A stretch of 32,141 nt of DNA from CAYIEP01 sp964362515 (GCA_964362515.1 CAYIEP010000002.1:1-32141), one strand, 5' to 3'; positions 14,408 to 22,352 are shown, counted from the stretch's first letter. Notes: a model not told the origin generated them from the sequence alone. Translations and numbers: made by a program.

Positions 14408-14736
14408 ATCATTTTAATTTCCACATCGACTCCGGCCGGCAAATTAAGACTTGAAAGCGCTTCAATTATTTTTTGACTGGGATTTAAAATATCAATAAGA
14501 CGCTTATGGATTCTTAACTCAAATTGCTCTCTGGAATCCTTATGAACAAAAGTTGAACGATTAACCGTGTATTTCTTGAATTCCGAAGGCAAAGGAACCG
14601 GACCGATAATTTCTCCGCCGTTTCTTACGGCGGTTTCAATTATCTGCTTGGCGGAATTATCTATCAGCTTATGGTCGTAAGATTTTATTTTCAGCCTTAA
14701 TTTATTTTGTAAATTTTCTTCCTTCTTCTTGGCCAC
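14404..14736 (-). CDS. rpsJ: 30S ribosomal protein S10
   Basis: S10 is a small-subunit head protein and a NusB partner in antitermination. The 110 residues contain KLRLKIKSYDHKLIDNSAKQ, GPVPLPSEFKKYTVNRSTFV and the end LPAGVDVEIKMI. The start is a GTG (14736), giving a short KKKEEN N-terminal extension. It follows tuf after 13 bases as in many bacteria, but is cut off from rplC by a terminator and at least one new promoter, so the normal S10 operon is split after its first gene. Confidence 0.96.
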   Translation of the reverse strand: MAKKKEENLQNKLRLKIKSYDHKLIDNSAKQIIETAVRNGGEIIGPVPLPSEFKKYTVNRSTFVHKDSREQFELRIHKRLIDILNPSQKIIEALSSLNLPAGVDVEIKMI

Positions 14737-14749
14737 GCTTAATATTTAT

Positions 14750-15949
14750 TTAATTTATAATTTTAGTAACAACTCCGGCGCCAACCGTTTTGCCTCCTTC
14801 TCTGATGGCAAATCTTTGTTTTTCTTCAAGAGCGACCGGGGCAATTAGTTTAATCACAATATTAACGGTGTCTCCGGGCATAACCATTTCAATCCCTGAA
14901 GGTAAAATTACTTCTCCGGTGACATCGGTTGTTCTCATATAGAACTGCGGTTTATATCCCTTACAGAATGGGGTATGACGTCCGCCTTCTTCTTTGTTAA
15001 GAACATAAACTTCCGCCTCAAATTCCGCGTGAGGAGTAATGCTCCCCGGCTTCGCGAGAACTTGGCCTCTTTCAACGTCTTCTTTTTTAAGACTTCTTAA
15101 AAGTATCCCCACATTGTCTCCGGCGCGGCCTTCATCAAGAATCTTATTAAACATTTCAATTCCCGTAACAATAGTTTTCTGGGTCGGTTTTATTCCGATT
15201 ATTTCCAATTCTTCATTAACTTTAACGATTCCTCTTTCCGCTCTTCCGGTAACAACGGTTCCTCTTCCTTCTATTGAGAAAATGTCTTCTACCGGCATCA
15301 AAAACGGCTTATCTATTTCTCTTACCGGCTCGGGAATATATTCATCCAAAGCCTTAATAAGCTCCAAAATCGGCTTAATAGCTTCGTCATCGACTGATTT
15401 CGCCTCTAAAGCTTTAAGGGCGGAACCTTTTATTATCGGGATTTCATCTCCCGGAAAATTATATTTTTTCAAAAGTTCCCTTATTTCCGCTTCAACCAAA
15501 CTAACGAGTTCCGGATCATCGACTTGGTCAACTTTATTTATAAAAACCACGACCGCCGGAACGCCAACTTGTCTAGCCAAAAGAATATGTTCTCTGGTTT
15601 GGGGCATCGGGCCATCAGTCGCGGCAACAACTAAAATAGCGCCGTCCATTTGCGCCGCTCCGGTAATCATATTTTTGATATAATCGGCGTGGCCAGGAGC
15701 GTCAATATGAGCGTAATGCCTTTTTTCCGATTGATATTCGGAATGATGAAGCGCGATGGTAATGCCTCTGGCTTTTTCTTCCGGAGCATTATCAATATCG
15801 TCAACCTTTTCGGCTTTTTCAATAAGCCCCTTTAATTTAAGAACATTCATTATCGCCGCGGTAAGGGTTGTCTTGCCATGGTCAACGTGGCCGATTGTTC
15901 CAACGTTGATGTGCGGTTTAGTTCTTTCAAATTTTGCTTTTTCCGCCAT
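14750..15949 (-). CDS. tuf: Elongation factor Tu
   Basis: EF-Tu delivers aminoacyl-tRNA to the ribosome A site using GTP. The 399 residues are full length. GTPase motifs are all present: GHVDHGKT (20-27), RGITI (61-65), DAPGH (83-87), NKVD (138-141) and SAL (176-178), followed by two beta-barrel domains. It has its own promoter region upstream and is followed by rpsJ. No fusA or rpsL/rpsG lies beside it here, so the usual str operon order is not kept. Confidence 0.98.
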   Translation of the reverse strand: MAEKAKFERTKPHINVGTIGHVDHGKTTLTAAIMNVLKLKGLIEKAEKVDDIDNAPEEKARGITIALHHSEYQSEKRHYAHIDAPGHADYIKNMITGAAQMDGAILVVAATDGPMPQTREHILLARQVGVPAVVVFINKVDQVDDPELVSLVEAEIRELLKKYNFPGDEIPIIKGSALKALEAKSVDDEAIKPILELIKALDEYIPEPVREIDKPFLMPVEDIFSIEGRGTVVTGRAERGIVKVNEELEIIGIKPTQKTIVTGIEMFNKILDEGRAGDNVGILLRSLKKEDVERGQVLAKPGSITPHAEFEAEVYVLNKEEGGRHTPFCKGYKPQFYMRTTDVTGEVILPSGIEMVMPGDTVNIVIKLIAPVALEEKQRFAIREGGKTVGAGVVTKIIN

Positions 15950-15973
15950 AATAATTTTAATTTAATTACTGCT

Positions 15974-16023
15974 ATTATATTTATCGACTCTTAAAATTTA
16001 TATCATTCAATAATTATTGTCAA
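15974..16023 (-). promoter_or_regulatory. Promoter region of tuf-rpsJ
   Basis: The 92-base gap between rplQ and tuf holds a perfect TTGACA (16023-16018) with TATAAA 15 bases on (16002-15997, short spacer), and a separate perfect TATAAT (15979-15974) about 24 bases before ATG but with a poor -35. Either could start the tuf mRNA; the two may act as tandem promoters. Confidence 0.5.
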
Positions 16024-16041
16024 TATTCGCGTTTCTTAAAC

Positions 16042-16392
16042 TCAAACCAGCTCCACTATAGACATTCTCGCTCCGTCATTTTTTCTTCTTTTAACTCCTT
16101 TGATTATTCTTAAATATCCGCCATTTCTGTCTTTGTATCTTTTCGCGATATCGTAAAAAAGTTTCTCTGCCGACTTCTTGCTTATCCTGCTTATTATTAC
16201 TCTATGCGAAGCTAGATTCTGTTTTTTGGCCAACGTTATTAATTTCTCAACTTTCGGTCTTAATTCTTTCGCTTTTGCTTCCGTTGTTTCAATTCTTTCT
16301 TTTAAAATAATATTATTAACCAATCCCTTGAAAAGAGCTGTTCTTTGGCCTTTTTCTCTGTGAAATTTTCTTCCTTTGTTTAAGTGCCTCAT
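16042..16392 (-). CDS. rplQ: 50S ribosomal protein L17
   Basis: L17 sits by the exit tunnel. The 116 residues start MRHLNKGRKFHREKGQRTAL and contain LVNNIILKERIETTEAKAKE and the C-terminal GYLRIIKGVKRRKNDGARMS, all typical. It is the last gene of the infA-to-rplQ unit, 2 bases after rpoA. Confidence 0.97.
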   Translation of the reverse strand: MRHLNKGRKFHREKGQRTALFKGLVNNIILKERIETTEAKAKELRPKVEKLITLAKKQNLASHRVIISRISKKSAEKLFYDIAKRYKDRNGGYLRIIKGVKRRKNDGARMSIVELV

Positions 16393-16394
16393 TT

Positions 16395-17096
16395 TTACTC
16401 TTTTATTTTGATGTCTGAAATTTTGCTGAAATGGTCAATTAAAACATTACAGGCTTTATGCAGGGCGCTTGACGGAGAAATACTTCCGTCTGTTTCTATA
16501 AAAAACTTTAATCTATTGTAGTCCGTTCTATCCCCCACGCGCATATTTTCAACGGAAAAATTAACCTTAACGATAGGAGTAAAAATAGCGTCTATGGCAA
16601 TCGTTTTAATCGGCAATTTTTCCATTTTTCTCGCTTCCACCGGAATATAACCAAGGCCCTTCTCAACGGTAATTTCCATTTCCAATTCAGAACTTTTTGA
16701 AGTTAATGTCGCTATATGGGCATCTTCGTTAATTATCTGAACTTGGTCGTTTGTCTTAATGTTTGAAGCTATTATCTTTTTCTCTCCTTTTGCTTTTAAG
16801 ATAAATACTTGAGGCTCTTCCGCGAAAAATTTAAATCTTATTCTCTTAAGATTAAGGGTTATTTCCATGACGTCTTCTTTTATTCCGGGAATTGTGGAGA
16901 ATTCGTGGTCAACGCCTTTTATTTTTATTTGAGTAACGGCCGCTCCGGGAAGAGAAGAAAATAAAACCCTGCGCAAAGCGTTCCCTGCGGTTAAACCGTA
17001 TCCGGCGTAAAGACCCTCCACCTCAAAAACTCCCTCTTTATCGGTTTCAGAAATTTTCTTTATTTTTACCGTTTCGCTTAATCTTGCGTATTCCAT
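16395..17096 (-). CDS. rpoA: RNA polymerase subunit alpha, N-terminal domain only
   Basis: Alpha dimerises to nucleate RNA polymerase assembly. Only the N-terminal assembly domain is present: 233 residues instead of about 315-330. GNALRRVLFSSLPG (38-51) and GYIPVEARKMEK are conserved, and the chain ends at NVLIDHFSKISDIKIKE, the usual end of that domain. The C-terminal domain that contacts UP elements and activators is missing. rplQ starts 2 bases after the stop, so this is not an assembly truncation, although an older deletion cannot be excluded. The start overlaps the rpsD stop by 1 base (TAATG). Confidence 0.95.
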   Translation of the reverse strand: MEYARLSETVKIKKISETDKEGVFEVEGLYAGYGLTAGNALRRVLFSSLPGAAVTQIKIKGVDHEFSTIPGIKEDVMEITLNLKRIRFKFFAEEPQVFILKAKGEKKIIASNIKTNDQVQIINEDAHIATLTSKSSELEMEITVEKGLGYIPVEARKMEKLPIKTIAIDAIFTPIVKVNFSVENMRVGDRTDYNRLKFFIETDGSISPSSALHKACNVLIDHFSKISDIKIKE

Positions 17097-17713
17097 TATT
17101 TACTATAATAATCAACAACTAAATTAATATCAAATAAAATTTCTTCCGTCGTCGGCAAAGATTTCAGACGGCCCTCAAATTTATCTCTGTCAATTTCCAG
17201 CCAATGAGGGGAATTATGTTTCTTCATGGTAATCGGCAAATCATTAAAAATCAAGATGCCTTTTGATAAAGGATTTATGGAAATTATATCGCCAACCTTA
17301 ACAAGGTAAGAAGAAATTGTCATTTTCTTTCCGTTAACAAATATATGGCCGTGGCTGATTAATTGTCTTGCCACAACCCTTGAAGAAGAAAGCCCCGTTT
17401 TGAAAACAAAATTAGAAAGCCTCCTTTCAAGATTGGCTATTATGGTTTCTCCGATATTTCCCGTTCCCCTTTCAATGGCGGATTTAACCATTTTTTCAAG
17501 ATGAGCCTCGGTTAATCCGTAAGTGGCCTTTATTTTTTGTTTTTCCAGAAGCTGTTGGCTATATTCGGAAACGGTTCTTTTAAATCTTTTACCGTGCATT
17601 CCTGGACGATAAGGCCTTCTTATCATGACGCATTTGGGACCGCTACAACGCTCCCCTTTTAAAAAAAGTTTAACGCCTAAAGATCTTTCTCTTTTTTCTT
17701 TTATTCTTAACAT
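17096..17713 (-). CDS. rpsD: 30S ribosomal protein S4 with reduced zinc knuckle
   Basis: S4 initiates small-subunit assembly. The 205 residues match the family: FLKGERCSGPKC then RRPYRPGMHGKR, and an S4 RNA-binding domain (about 93-155) with SRVVARQLISHGHIFVNGK. In zinc-type S4 four N-terminal cysteines bind the metal; here only the second pair (CSGPKC) remains and the first pair is replaced within the EKRERSLGVK region. The gene lies 5 bases after rpsK. Confidence 0.96.
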   Translation of the reverse strand: MLRIKEKRERSLGVKLFLKGERCSGPKCVMIRRPYRPGMHGKRFKRTVSEYSQQLLEKQKIKATYGLTEAHLEKMVKSAIERGTGNIGETIIANLERRLSNFVFKTGLSSSRVVARQLISHGHIFVNGKKMTISSYLVKVGDIISINPLSKGILIFNDLPITMKKHNSPHWLEIDRDKFEGRLKSLPTTEEILFDINLVVDYYSK

Positions 17714-17718
17714 AAATA

Positions 17719-18180
17719 TTATACTCGCCTTACTTTGGGAGGCTTGGGACCGTTATGGGGAATCGGCGTCACGTCTTTTATGGAAAGTATATTAAATCCG
17801 TGACCGGCTAAAGACCTTACGGCCGAGTCCCTGCCGCTTCCCACTCCCTTAATCACCACATCAACATTAACCGAGCCTATTTTTTTAAGTTTTTCGGTTA
17901 TCGCGGCCGATACTTTTGAAGCCGCGAAGGGTGTTGCTTTTTTGGGACCGGAAAATCCCAATGCCCCGGCCGAAGACCAAGCTAAAATATTTCCATTCTT
18001 ATCGGCCGCGGCCATTATAGTATTATTATACGTCGCATTGATATAAATTTTTATATTGTCTATTTTAACCGTTTTTAACGAAGAGTCGCCCTTGGAAACT
18101 TTACTTATCGCGCTTTCCGATTTAGCGGTTTCTTTTAATATTTCTTCTTCGCTTTTTTTAATAACTTTTTTCTTCCCCAT
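17719..18180 (-). CDS. rpsK: 30S ribosomal protein S11
   Basis: S11 forms the platform of the small subunit. The 153 residues contain INATYNNTIMAAADKNGN, the SSAGALGFSGPKKATPFAAS motif, and the end GPKPPKVRRV with HNGPKPP. An N-terminal extension of roughly 25 charged residues, MGKKKVIKKSEEEILKETAK on, precedes the normal fold. It follows rpsM after 8 bases. Confidence 0.97.
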   Translation of the reverse strand: MGKKKVIKKSEEEILKETAKSESAISKVSKGDSSLKTVKIDNIKIYINATYNNTIMAAADKNGNILAWSSAGALGFSGPKKATPFAASKVSAAITEKLKKIGSVNVDVVIKGVGSGRDSAVRSLAGHGFNILSIKDVTPIPHNGPKPPKVRRV

Positions 18181-18188
18181 AAATTTAT

Positions 18189-18572
18189 TTATTTAAGTTC
18201 TGTTTTTCTTCTTCCGCTGCCGACTGTTTTCCTTACATTCCCTCTTACGGTTCTTGAATTGGTTTTTGTCCTTTGCCCTCTTACCGGAAGCCTTTTCGCG
18301 TGCCTTATTCCTTTATAGCTCTGGATTTCTTTCAGTCTATTTATATTCTGCCTGACGACTTGGCGGAGCTCCCCTTCAATCTTAAAGTTTTTTTCTATCG
18401 CCTCTTTTATTTTATTAACTTCTTCCGGCAATAAATCTTTCGCCTTTTTATTTAAATCTATTCCGGCGATTCCCAATATTTTTGCCGAAGAATAACGGCC
18501 TATTCCGTAAACATAAGTGAGCGCGATTTCAATCCGCTTATTATCGGGTATGTTTATTCCTATTAATCTCAT
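18189..18572 (-). CDS. rpsM: 30S ribosomal protein S13
   Basis: S13 bridges the subunits and touches P-site tRNA. The 127 residues include RLIGINIPDNKRIEIALTYV, YGIGRYSSAKIL, and the C-terminal SYKGIRHAKRLPVRGQRTKT with a basic tail. It follows rpmJ by 3 bases in standard alpha-operon order. Confidence 0.97.
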   Translation of the reverse strand: MRLIGINIPDNKRIEIALTYVYGIGRYSSAKILGIAGIDLNKKAKDLLPEEVNKIKEAIEKNFKIEGELRQVVRQNINRLKEIQSYKGIRHAKRLPVRGQRTKTNSRTVRGNVRKTVGSGRRKTELK

Positions 18573-18575
18573 TTT

Positions 18576-18692
18576 TTATCCCTGTCTTTGTTTATGTTTC
18601 GGACTTTTATCGCAAATAATGTAAATCCGTCCGTGTCTTTTAACGGTTTTGCAATTTTGACATATTTTCTTCACAGATGCTCTTACTTTCAT
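18576..18692 (-). CDS. rpmJ: 50S ribosomal protein L36, zinc-binding form
   Basis: This 38-residue gene is easy to miss: MKVRASVKKICQNCKTVKRH through KHKQRQG. The zinc ligands C11, C14, C27 and H33 follow the typical CxxC-C-H spacing of the C-plus form of L36. The ATG overlaps the infA stop by 4 bases (ATGA), and rpsM follows 3 bases after the stop, the standard infA-rpmJ-rpsM order. Confidence 0.96.
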   Translation of the reverse strand: MKVRASVKKICQNCKTVKRHGRIYIICDKSPKHKQRQG

Positions 18693-18904
18693 AATCTTCT
18701 TGTTATTCTTCCTCTTTTTTTATCCGGACTAAGCTCAAGCAAAACCCTGTCCCCCGGCAAAACTCTTATGTGATTCATTCTCATTTTGCCGGCAAGATAA
18801 GCGATTATCTCATTATCATCGCCGAGTTTCACCTTGAAGGTGGCGGCCGGTAAGGCCTCCATAACGATTCCTTCAACGGGTTTCTCTTTTTTATTATCGG
18901 GCAT
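18689..18904 (-). CDS. infA: Translation initiation factor IF-1
   Basis: IF-1 binds the A site of the small subunit during initiation. The 71-residue OB fold matches the family: VEGIVMEALPAATFKVKLGD, GKMRMNHIRVLPGDRVLLEL and the end RGRITRRL. It is the first gene of the infA-rpmJ-rpsM-rpsK-rpsD-rpoA-rplQ unit. The upstream promoter ends only 9 bases before the ATG, so the mRNA is predicted to be leaderless or nearly so. Confidence 0.97.
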   Translation of the reverse strand: MPDNKKEKPVEGIVMEALPAATFKVKLGDDNEIIAYLAGKMRMNHIRVLPGDRVLLELSPDKKRGRITRRL

Positions 18905-18913
18905 GTAATAAAA

Positions 18914-18942
18914 ATATTACGGAGCAAAGACTTAAAAGTCAA
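18914..18942 (-). promoter_or_regulatory. Promoter of the infA operon (nearly leaderless)
   Basis: The minus strand has -35 TTGACT (18942-18937), an exact 17-base spacer and -10 TAATAT (18919-18914). Nine bases (TTTTATTAC) separate the -10 from the infA ATG, which predicts a 5' leader of 0-3 bases. Confidence 0.75.
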
Positions 18943-18952
18943 GCTTTATGAT

Positions 18953-20338
18953 TTATTGAATTTCTATTTCTATTTTTTCTTCGTTTAACGGCACTTTTTT
19001 AATCCATCTTGGCCAAAAAGAAATAGTCGCTTTTTCTATGTCGGAAACGGAATAAATAATATCTTTTAATTCTCCTTCCTTTTTCCCCGCCACGCTCTTT
19101 TTAAAATCATTGATGTTTATCGACTTTTCAAAAATTCCATAGAAATTAACGGCAAAGGAAATTTGCCCGGCTTTAATGTCCAATCGCGGAGCGCCATATT
19201 CAAGCTTATAGGTTTTTAATTTAAATTCGGACCTGATATTTCCTTCGGCTAATTTTTCAAAAAGATTTTTTATGTCTGATTCTTTAAAAACTATTATTGA
19301 ATATTCCCCTTCCATAAATATTCCGTAATTGCCTTTTTCGTCCGGCGATTGAGAAATTTCTTCTTTAACAACCGTAAATTGTTTCCCGCCGTCGATAATT
19401 TTAAAGTCCCGCGGTATCTGAAGAATTAAAAACGCTTCTATGATTTTTTTTAAGTCTTCGGCCGCGCTTAATCGAGCTTTTTTAATATCTTCTTCCGTCG
19501 GGAAAGATTCCTCGCCGATAAATCCTCCCTTCATCGGTTCTTTGGACTCCGCGTAAAAACCTTGATATTTGGGAGACCCTTCAAATCCCGGAATAGAAAA
19601 TCTTCCGACCGAGCCGATATTGTATTTTTCGCCCGGCTCGTCCGCGGTTATTCCCGCTTCAACGCTCGAAGGAACTATTTTGCCGTCGGTTATTTTCGCT
19701 CCGGGAACTATAAATTCCGCGTTCAAACGAAAAATTTTCCCGTCCGGAGAAGAAAGCCTTGTTCCGACAACCAATTTCTGGATATCGGAGCTGTAAGCGT
19801 TATAAATTATTATTTTCCCGGAAGCTTTTCTTTCAACGTTTCTTTTGCCCGTTGCCTGAAAAGAAAAATTAAAATTCTTTTTTTGGGAAAAAATTTCCGC
19901 CGGAATTTGTTTTGAGGACACGTCTATTTCGCCGGTATTTTTTGAAGCGATTACCGAATCAATATAATTCCATTCATCTTTCTTGGTTATTATTTTTATT
20001 TTTGTTTTAGCCATTAAGGTGGGGATTAAAATGGCCGTCGCTAAAATAAGAGCTAAAATTAAAGAAACTAAAATAAGTTTTTTGTATAATTTCCTGTTTT
20101 TTGCCTTTCTCTCTTTTTTTTCTTTATCCTCTTCTTTAAATTTTTCTATTTCTTTTTCTTCAAATTCTTCAAATTTCCGTTCAAATTCTTTAACTGTCTT
20201 TTCTTCGTTTTTCTCTTTCTTCTCTTTTAAAGATTTAAAAAAAGAGCCGTCCTTGTTCGTGTTGGCTGGCGCGGAATTAGAAGGCGCGGAGGCCGGCCTT
20301 ATTATATCCGTCATTTTTACTTTTTTCTTTTCCTCCAT
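18953..20338 (-). CDS. Membrane-anchored protein with baseplate-J-like extracytoplasmic region
   Basis: A 461-residue protein. Residues 1-85 are cytoplasmic by prediction and very rich in Lys/Glu (a likely coiled coil, about 38-80). One transmembrane helix spans about 87-110 (LILVSLILALILATAILIPT). The remaining 350 residues would be extracytoplasmic and include ASGKIIIYNAYSSDIQKLVV, a stretch with SPDGKIFRLN and VPGAKI, and GGFIGEESFP. From memory, proteins of this layout in Patescibacteria are annotated as baseplate J/gp47-like; that family name does not prove a phage tail or secretion role. It has its own promoter and stands between alaS and infA. A cell-surface or envelope function is the most that can be inferred. 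Confidence 0.7.
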   Translation of the reverse strand: MEEKKKVKMTDIIRPASAPSNSAPANTNKDGSFFKSLKEKKEKNEEKTVKEFERKFEEFEEKEIEKFKEEDKEKKERKAKNRKLYKKLILVSLILALILATAILIPTLMAKTKIKIITKKDEWNYIDSVIASKNTGEIDVSSKQIPAEIFSQKKNFNFSFQATGKRNVERKASGKIIIYNAYSSDIQKLVVGTRLSSPDGKIFRLNAEFIVPGAKITDGKIVPSSVEAGITADEPGEKYNIGSVGRFSIPGFEGSPKYQGFYAESKEPMKGGFIGEESFPTEEDIKKARLSAAEDLKKIIEAFLILQIPRDFKIIDGGKQFTVVKEEISQSPDEKGNYGIFMEGEYSIIVFKESDIKNLFEKLAEGNIRSEFKLKTYKLEYGAPRLDIKAGQISFAVNFYGIFEKSININDFKKSVAGKKEGELKDIIYSVSDIEKATISFWPRWIKKVPLNEEKIEIEIQ

Positions 20339-20359
20339 TTTATTAATTGCTTAATTACT

Positions 20360-20388
20360 AAAATACTATTCTTTTCCGTTTTTATCAA
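20360..20388 (-). promoter_or_regulatory. Candidate promoter of the baseplate-J-like gene
   Basis: The minus strand has TTGATA (20388-20383), a 17-base spacer and TATTTT (20365-20360), 21 bases before the ATG. No Shine-Dalgarno motif is visible in the short leader. Confidence 0.5.
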
Positions 20389-20409
20389 TATTATCCATTA
20401 AAAAATTTA

Positions 20410-22113
20410 TTATTTAAAAACATCCGCCCTGACTCTTCTTGTTCCGACTCCAACGGCCTCTTCTTTAAGTATCTTAAATTCTCCTATTTCTGAAAGCTTC
20501 TCCACGTGAGGACCGCCGCAGAATTCTTTGCTAAAAGCGTTTTCAATGGATTTCCCCATATAATAAACTTTAACTTTGTCGGGATATTTTTCTTTGAAAA
20601 AATGAAGCGCTCCGGTTTTTTCCGCTTCTTCTTTGGGAAGTTCGATGAAGTTAACGGAGTGGCCTTCTTTTATTTTTTGATTAATCAAAATTTCAATTTT
20701 TTTCTTTTCTTCTTCCGTAAGTTTTCTTGAAAAAGAAAAATCAAAGCGCGTTCTTTCCGATGCGATGTCCGAACCCATTTGTTTTACGTCTTTTCCCAAG
20801 ACTTCTCTTAATGCCCAATGGAGCAAATGGGTGGCCGTATGAAGCCTTGTCACTTTTTTTAATTCTTCTTCATTCGCCGCCCTAAGTTCGCCGGTATTCA
20901 GTATCAGTCCGTGACCGCCGAATTTTTTCTCCGCGCCGGCCCTTGATAATTCTTGATGTTTTTCGAATTCTTTATCAAAAGATTCTCGGGTAAGATTTTT
21001 CGCTTTCTCACCGCTTAAATCTTTAATCGCTTCGTAAGGCAATCCATAACTTTGAAAAATTTTAAACGCCGAAGATGTATCAATAATATCCAACTTATCT
21101 AATTCACGACTACCAATGGCTAGTGTTTTTTCAAAGTTTGATAATTCTTCTTTGAAAACAACAAAAATTTTATTACGATTTAAATTCGGATATATACTTT
21201 TATAAGAATCAATTATCTTGTCTAAAAGAGTATAAAATTCGTTCGAAAAGCCTAATATTTTCACAATATAACGACGAGCAATTCGACGCAGAATATATCC
21301 GGCATTTTTATTGGAAGGCAAAACTCCGTCCGCTGTCAAAAAAACAATAGCGCGAGCATGATCAATAATTACTCTTTTTATTGAATCGGATAAATGTTTT
21401 GGCAAGTAATCGATAAAAGATTTAAATAAATCCGTTTCAAAAATAGTTTTCTTTTTTTGAACTGCCATCGCGAGCCGCTCAAGTCCCATACCCGTATCCA
21501 CGCCCGGATTTTTTACTTTTTCAAATCTTCCGTCTAAATGTTTATAGTATTCGTTAAAAACCAAGTTCCAGATTTCCACGCCATTTACGTATATTTCAGT
21601 TGTCGGTCCGCAAGGACCTTCATTGCCGGTCGGACCCCAAAAATTATCCTCCCGTCCCATTTTTTTTATATTTCCGATTCCCAACGATTTCCAAATCTTT
21701 TCAGAATCGTCGTCGGCCGGAATCTGATTATCTCCTTTAAAAACGCTCACATAGTCAATCGTAAGCTTCATTTCTTTCGTTATAAATTCGTGCGCGTACC
21801 TAATCGTCCCCTCTTTGAAATAGTCGCCGAAAGAAAAATTTCCCAACATTTCGAAAAACGTGAGATGTGATTCGTCTCCCACATTATCAATATCGGACGT
21901 ACGAAACGATTTCTGAATTGAGGCGACATTCTTATTCCCGAAATCCTTCATCGGATCGGCTTTGCCCACGAAATAGGGCTTAAATTGCTGCATTCCGGCG
22001 GTAGTTAAAAGAACGGAGGGATCGTCCGGAATCAAAGATGAAGAGGGAATTATTTTATGGCCTTTTTTCTCAAAAAATTCCAAAAAAGATTTTCTAATTT
22101 GTTCGGAATTCAT
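20410..22113 (-). CDS. alaS: Alanine--tRNA ligase, short form without C-Ala domain
   Basis: This enzyme charges tRNA-Ala with alanine. The 567 residues hold the class II catalytic domain (GMQQFKPYFVGK, FFEMLGNFSFGDYFKEG, GPCGPTTEIY, and motif 3 NPGVDTGMGLERLAM), the helical tRNA-recognition region (to about 395), and the editing domain with zinc-site residues H425, H429, C532 and H536 (HTATHLLH, CGGPH). The C-terminal C-Ala/oligomerisation domain of the roughly 875-residue bacterial enzyme is missing; the chain ends just after the editing domain. A stop and a new promoter follow, so the short form is genuine. It lies downstream of a palindrome-rich gap. Confidence 0.95.
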   Translation of the reverse strand: MNSEQIRKSFLEFFEKKGHKIIPSSSLIPDDPSVLLTTAGMQQFKPYFVGKADPMKDFGNKNVASIQKSFRTSDIDNVGDESHLTFFEMLGNFSFGDYFKEGTIRYAHEFITKEMKLTIDYVSVFKGDNQIPADDDSEKIWKSLGIGNIKKMGREDNFWGPTGNEGPCGPTTEIYVNGVEIWNLVFNEYYKHLDGRFEKVKNPGVDTGMGLERLAMAVQKKKTIFETDLFKSFIDYLPKHLSDSIKRVIIDHARAIVFLTADGVLPSNKNAGYILRRIARRYIVKILGFSNEFYTLLDKIIDSYKSIYPNLNRNKIFVVFKEELSNFEKTLAIGSRELDKLDIIDTSSAFKIFQSYGLPYEAIKDLSGEKAKNLTRESFDKEFEKHQELSRAGAEKKFGGHGLILNTGELRAANEEELKKVTRLHTATHLLHWALREVLGKDVKQMGSDIASERTRFDFSFSRKLTEEEKKKIEILINQKIKEGHSVNFIELPKEEAEKTGALHFFKEKYPDKVKVYYMGKSIENAFSKEFCGGPHVEKLSEIGEFKILKEEAVGVGTRRVRADVFK

Positions 22114-22175
22114 TCTCTTAGTTGTAAGATTTCATAGCGTCGTTTACATTTTACAGCAGAAAATCTTTTCCCGCC

Positions 22176-22352
22176 AGCAAGAGAAAAAGATGTTTTTTCA
22201 ATCCGCTCACGGATTTGTTTTTTCAGAACCAGTTTAGCCAGCAAGAAAAAAGATTTTTACTGAAACCTTAATCCGTCAGCTGACGGACAGCCTCGCCATT
22301 TTCGTAAAAATGGCGGGCGTGAGCGGATTGAAGAAAAATCTTTTTTCTTGCT
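22176..22352. repeat. Multi-arm inverted/direct repeat element
   Basis: Two arms of about 35 bases, 22176-22211 and 22318-22352, are imperfect reverse complements, containing a perfect 13-bp pair CAATCCGCTCACG (22199-22211) with 22318-22330. A third, direct copy of the first part begins at 22240 and pairs perfectly over 19 bases with 22334-22352. The interior carries GTCCGTCAGCTGACGGAC-like (around 22272-22288) and CGCCATTTT/AAAATGGCG (22294-22315) hairpins. The pairings cross, so the element has alternative folds. Confidence 0.8.
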
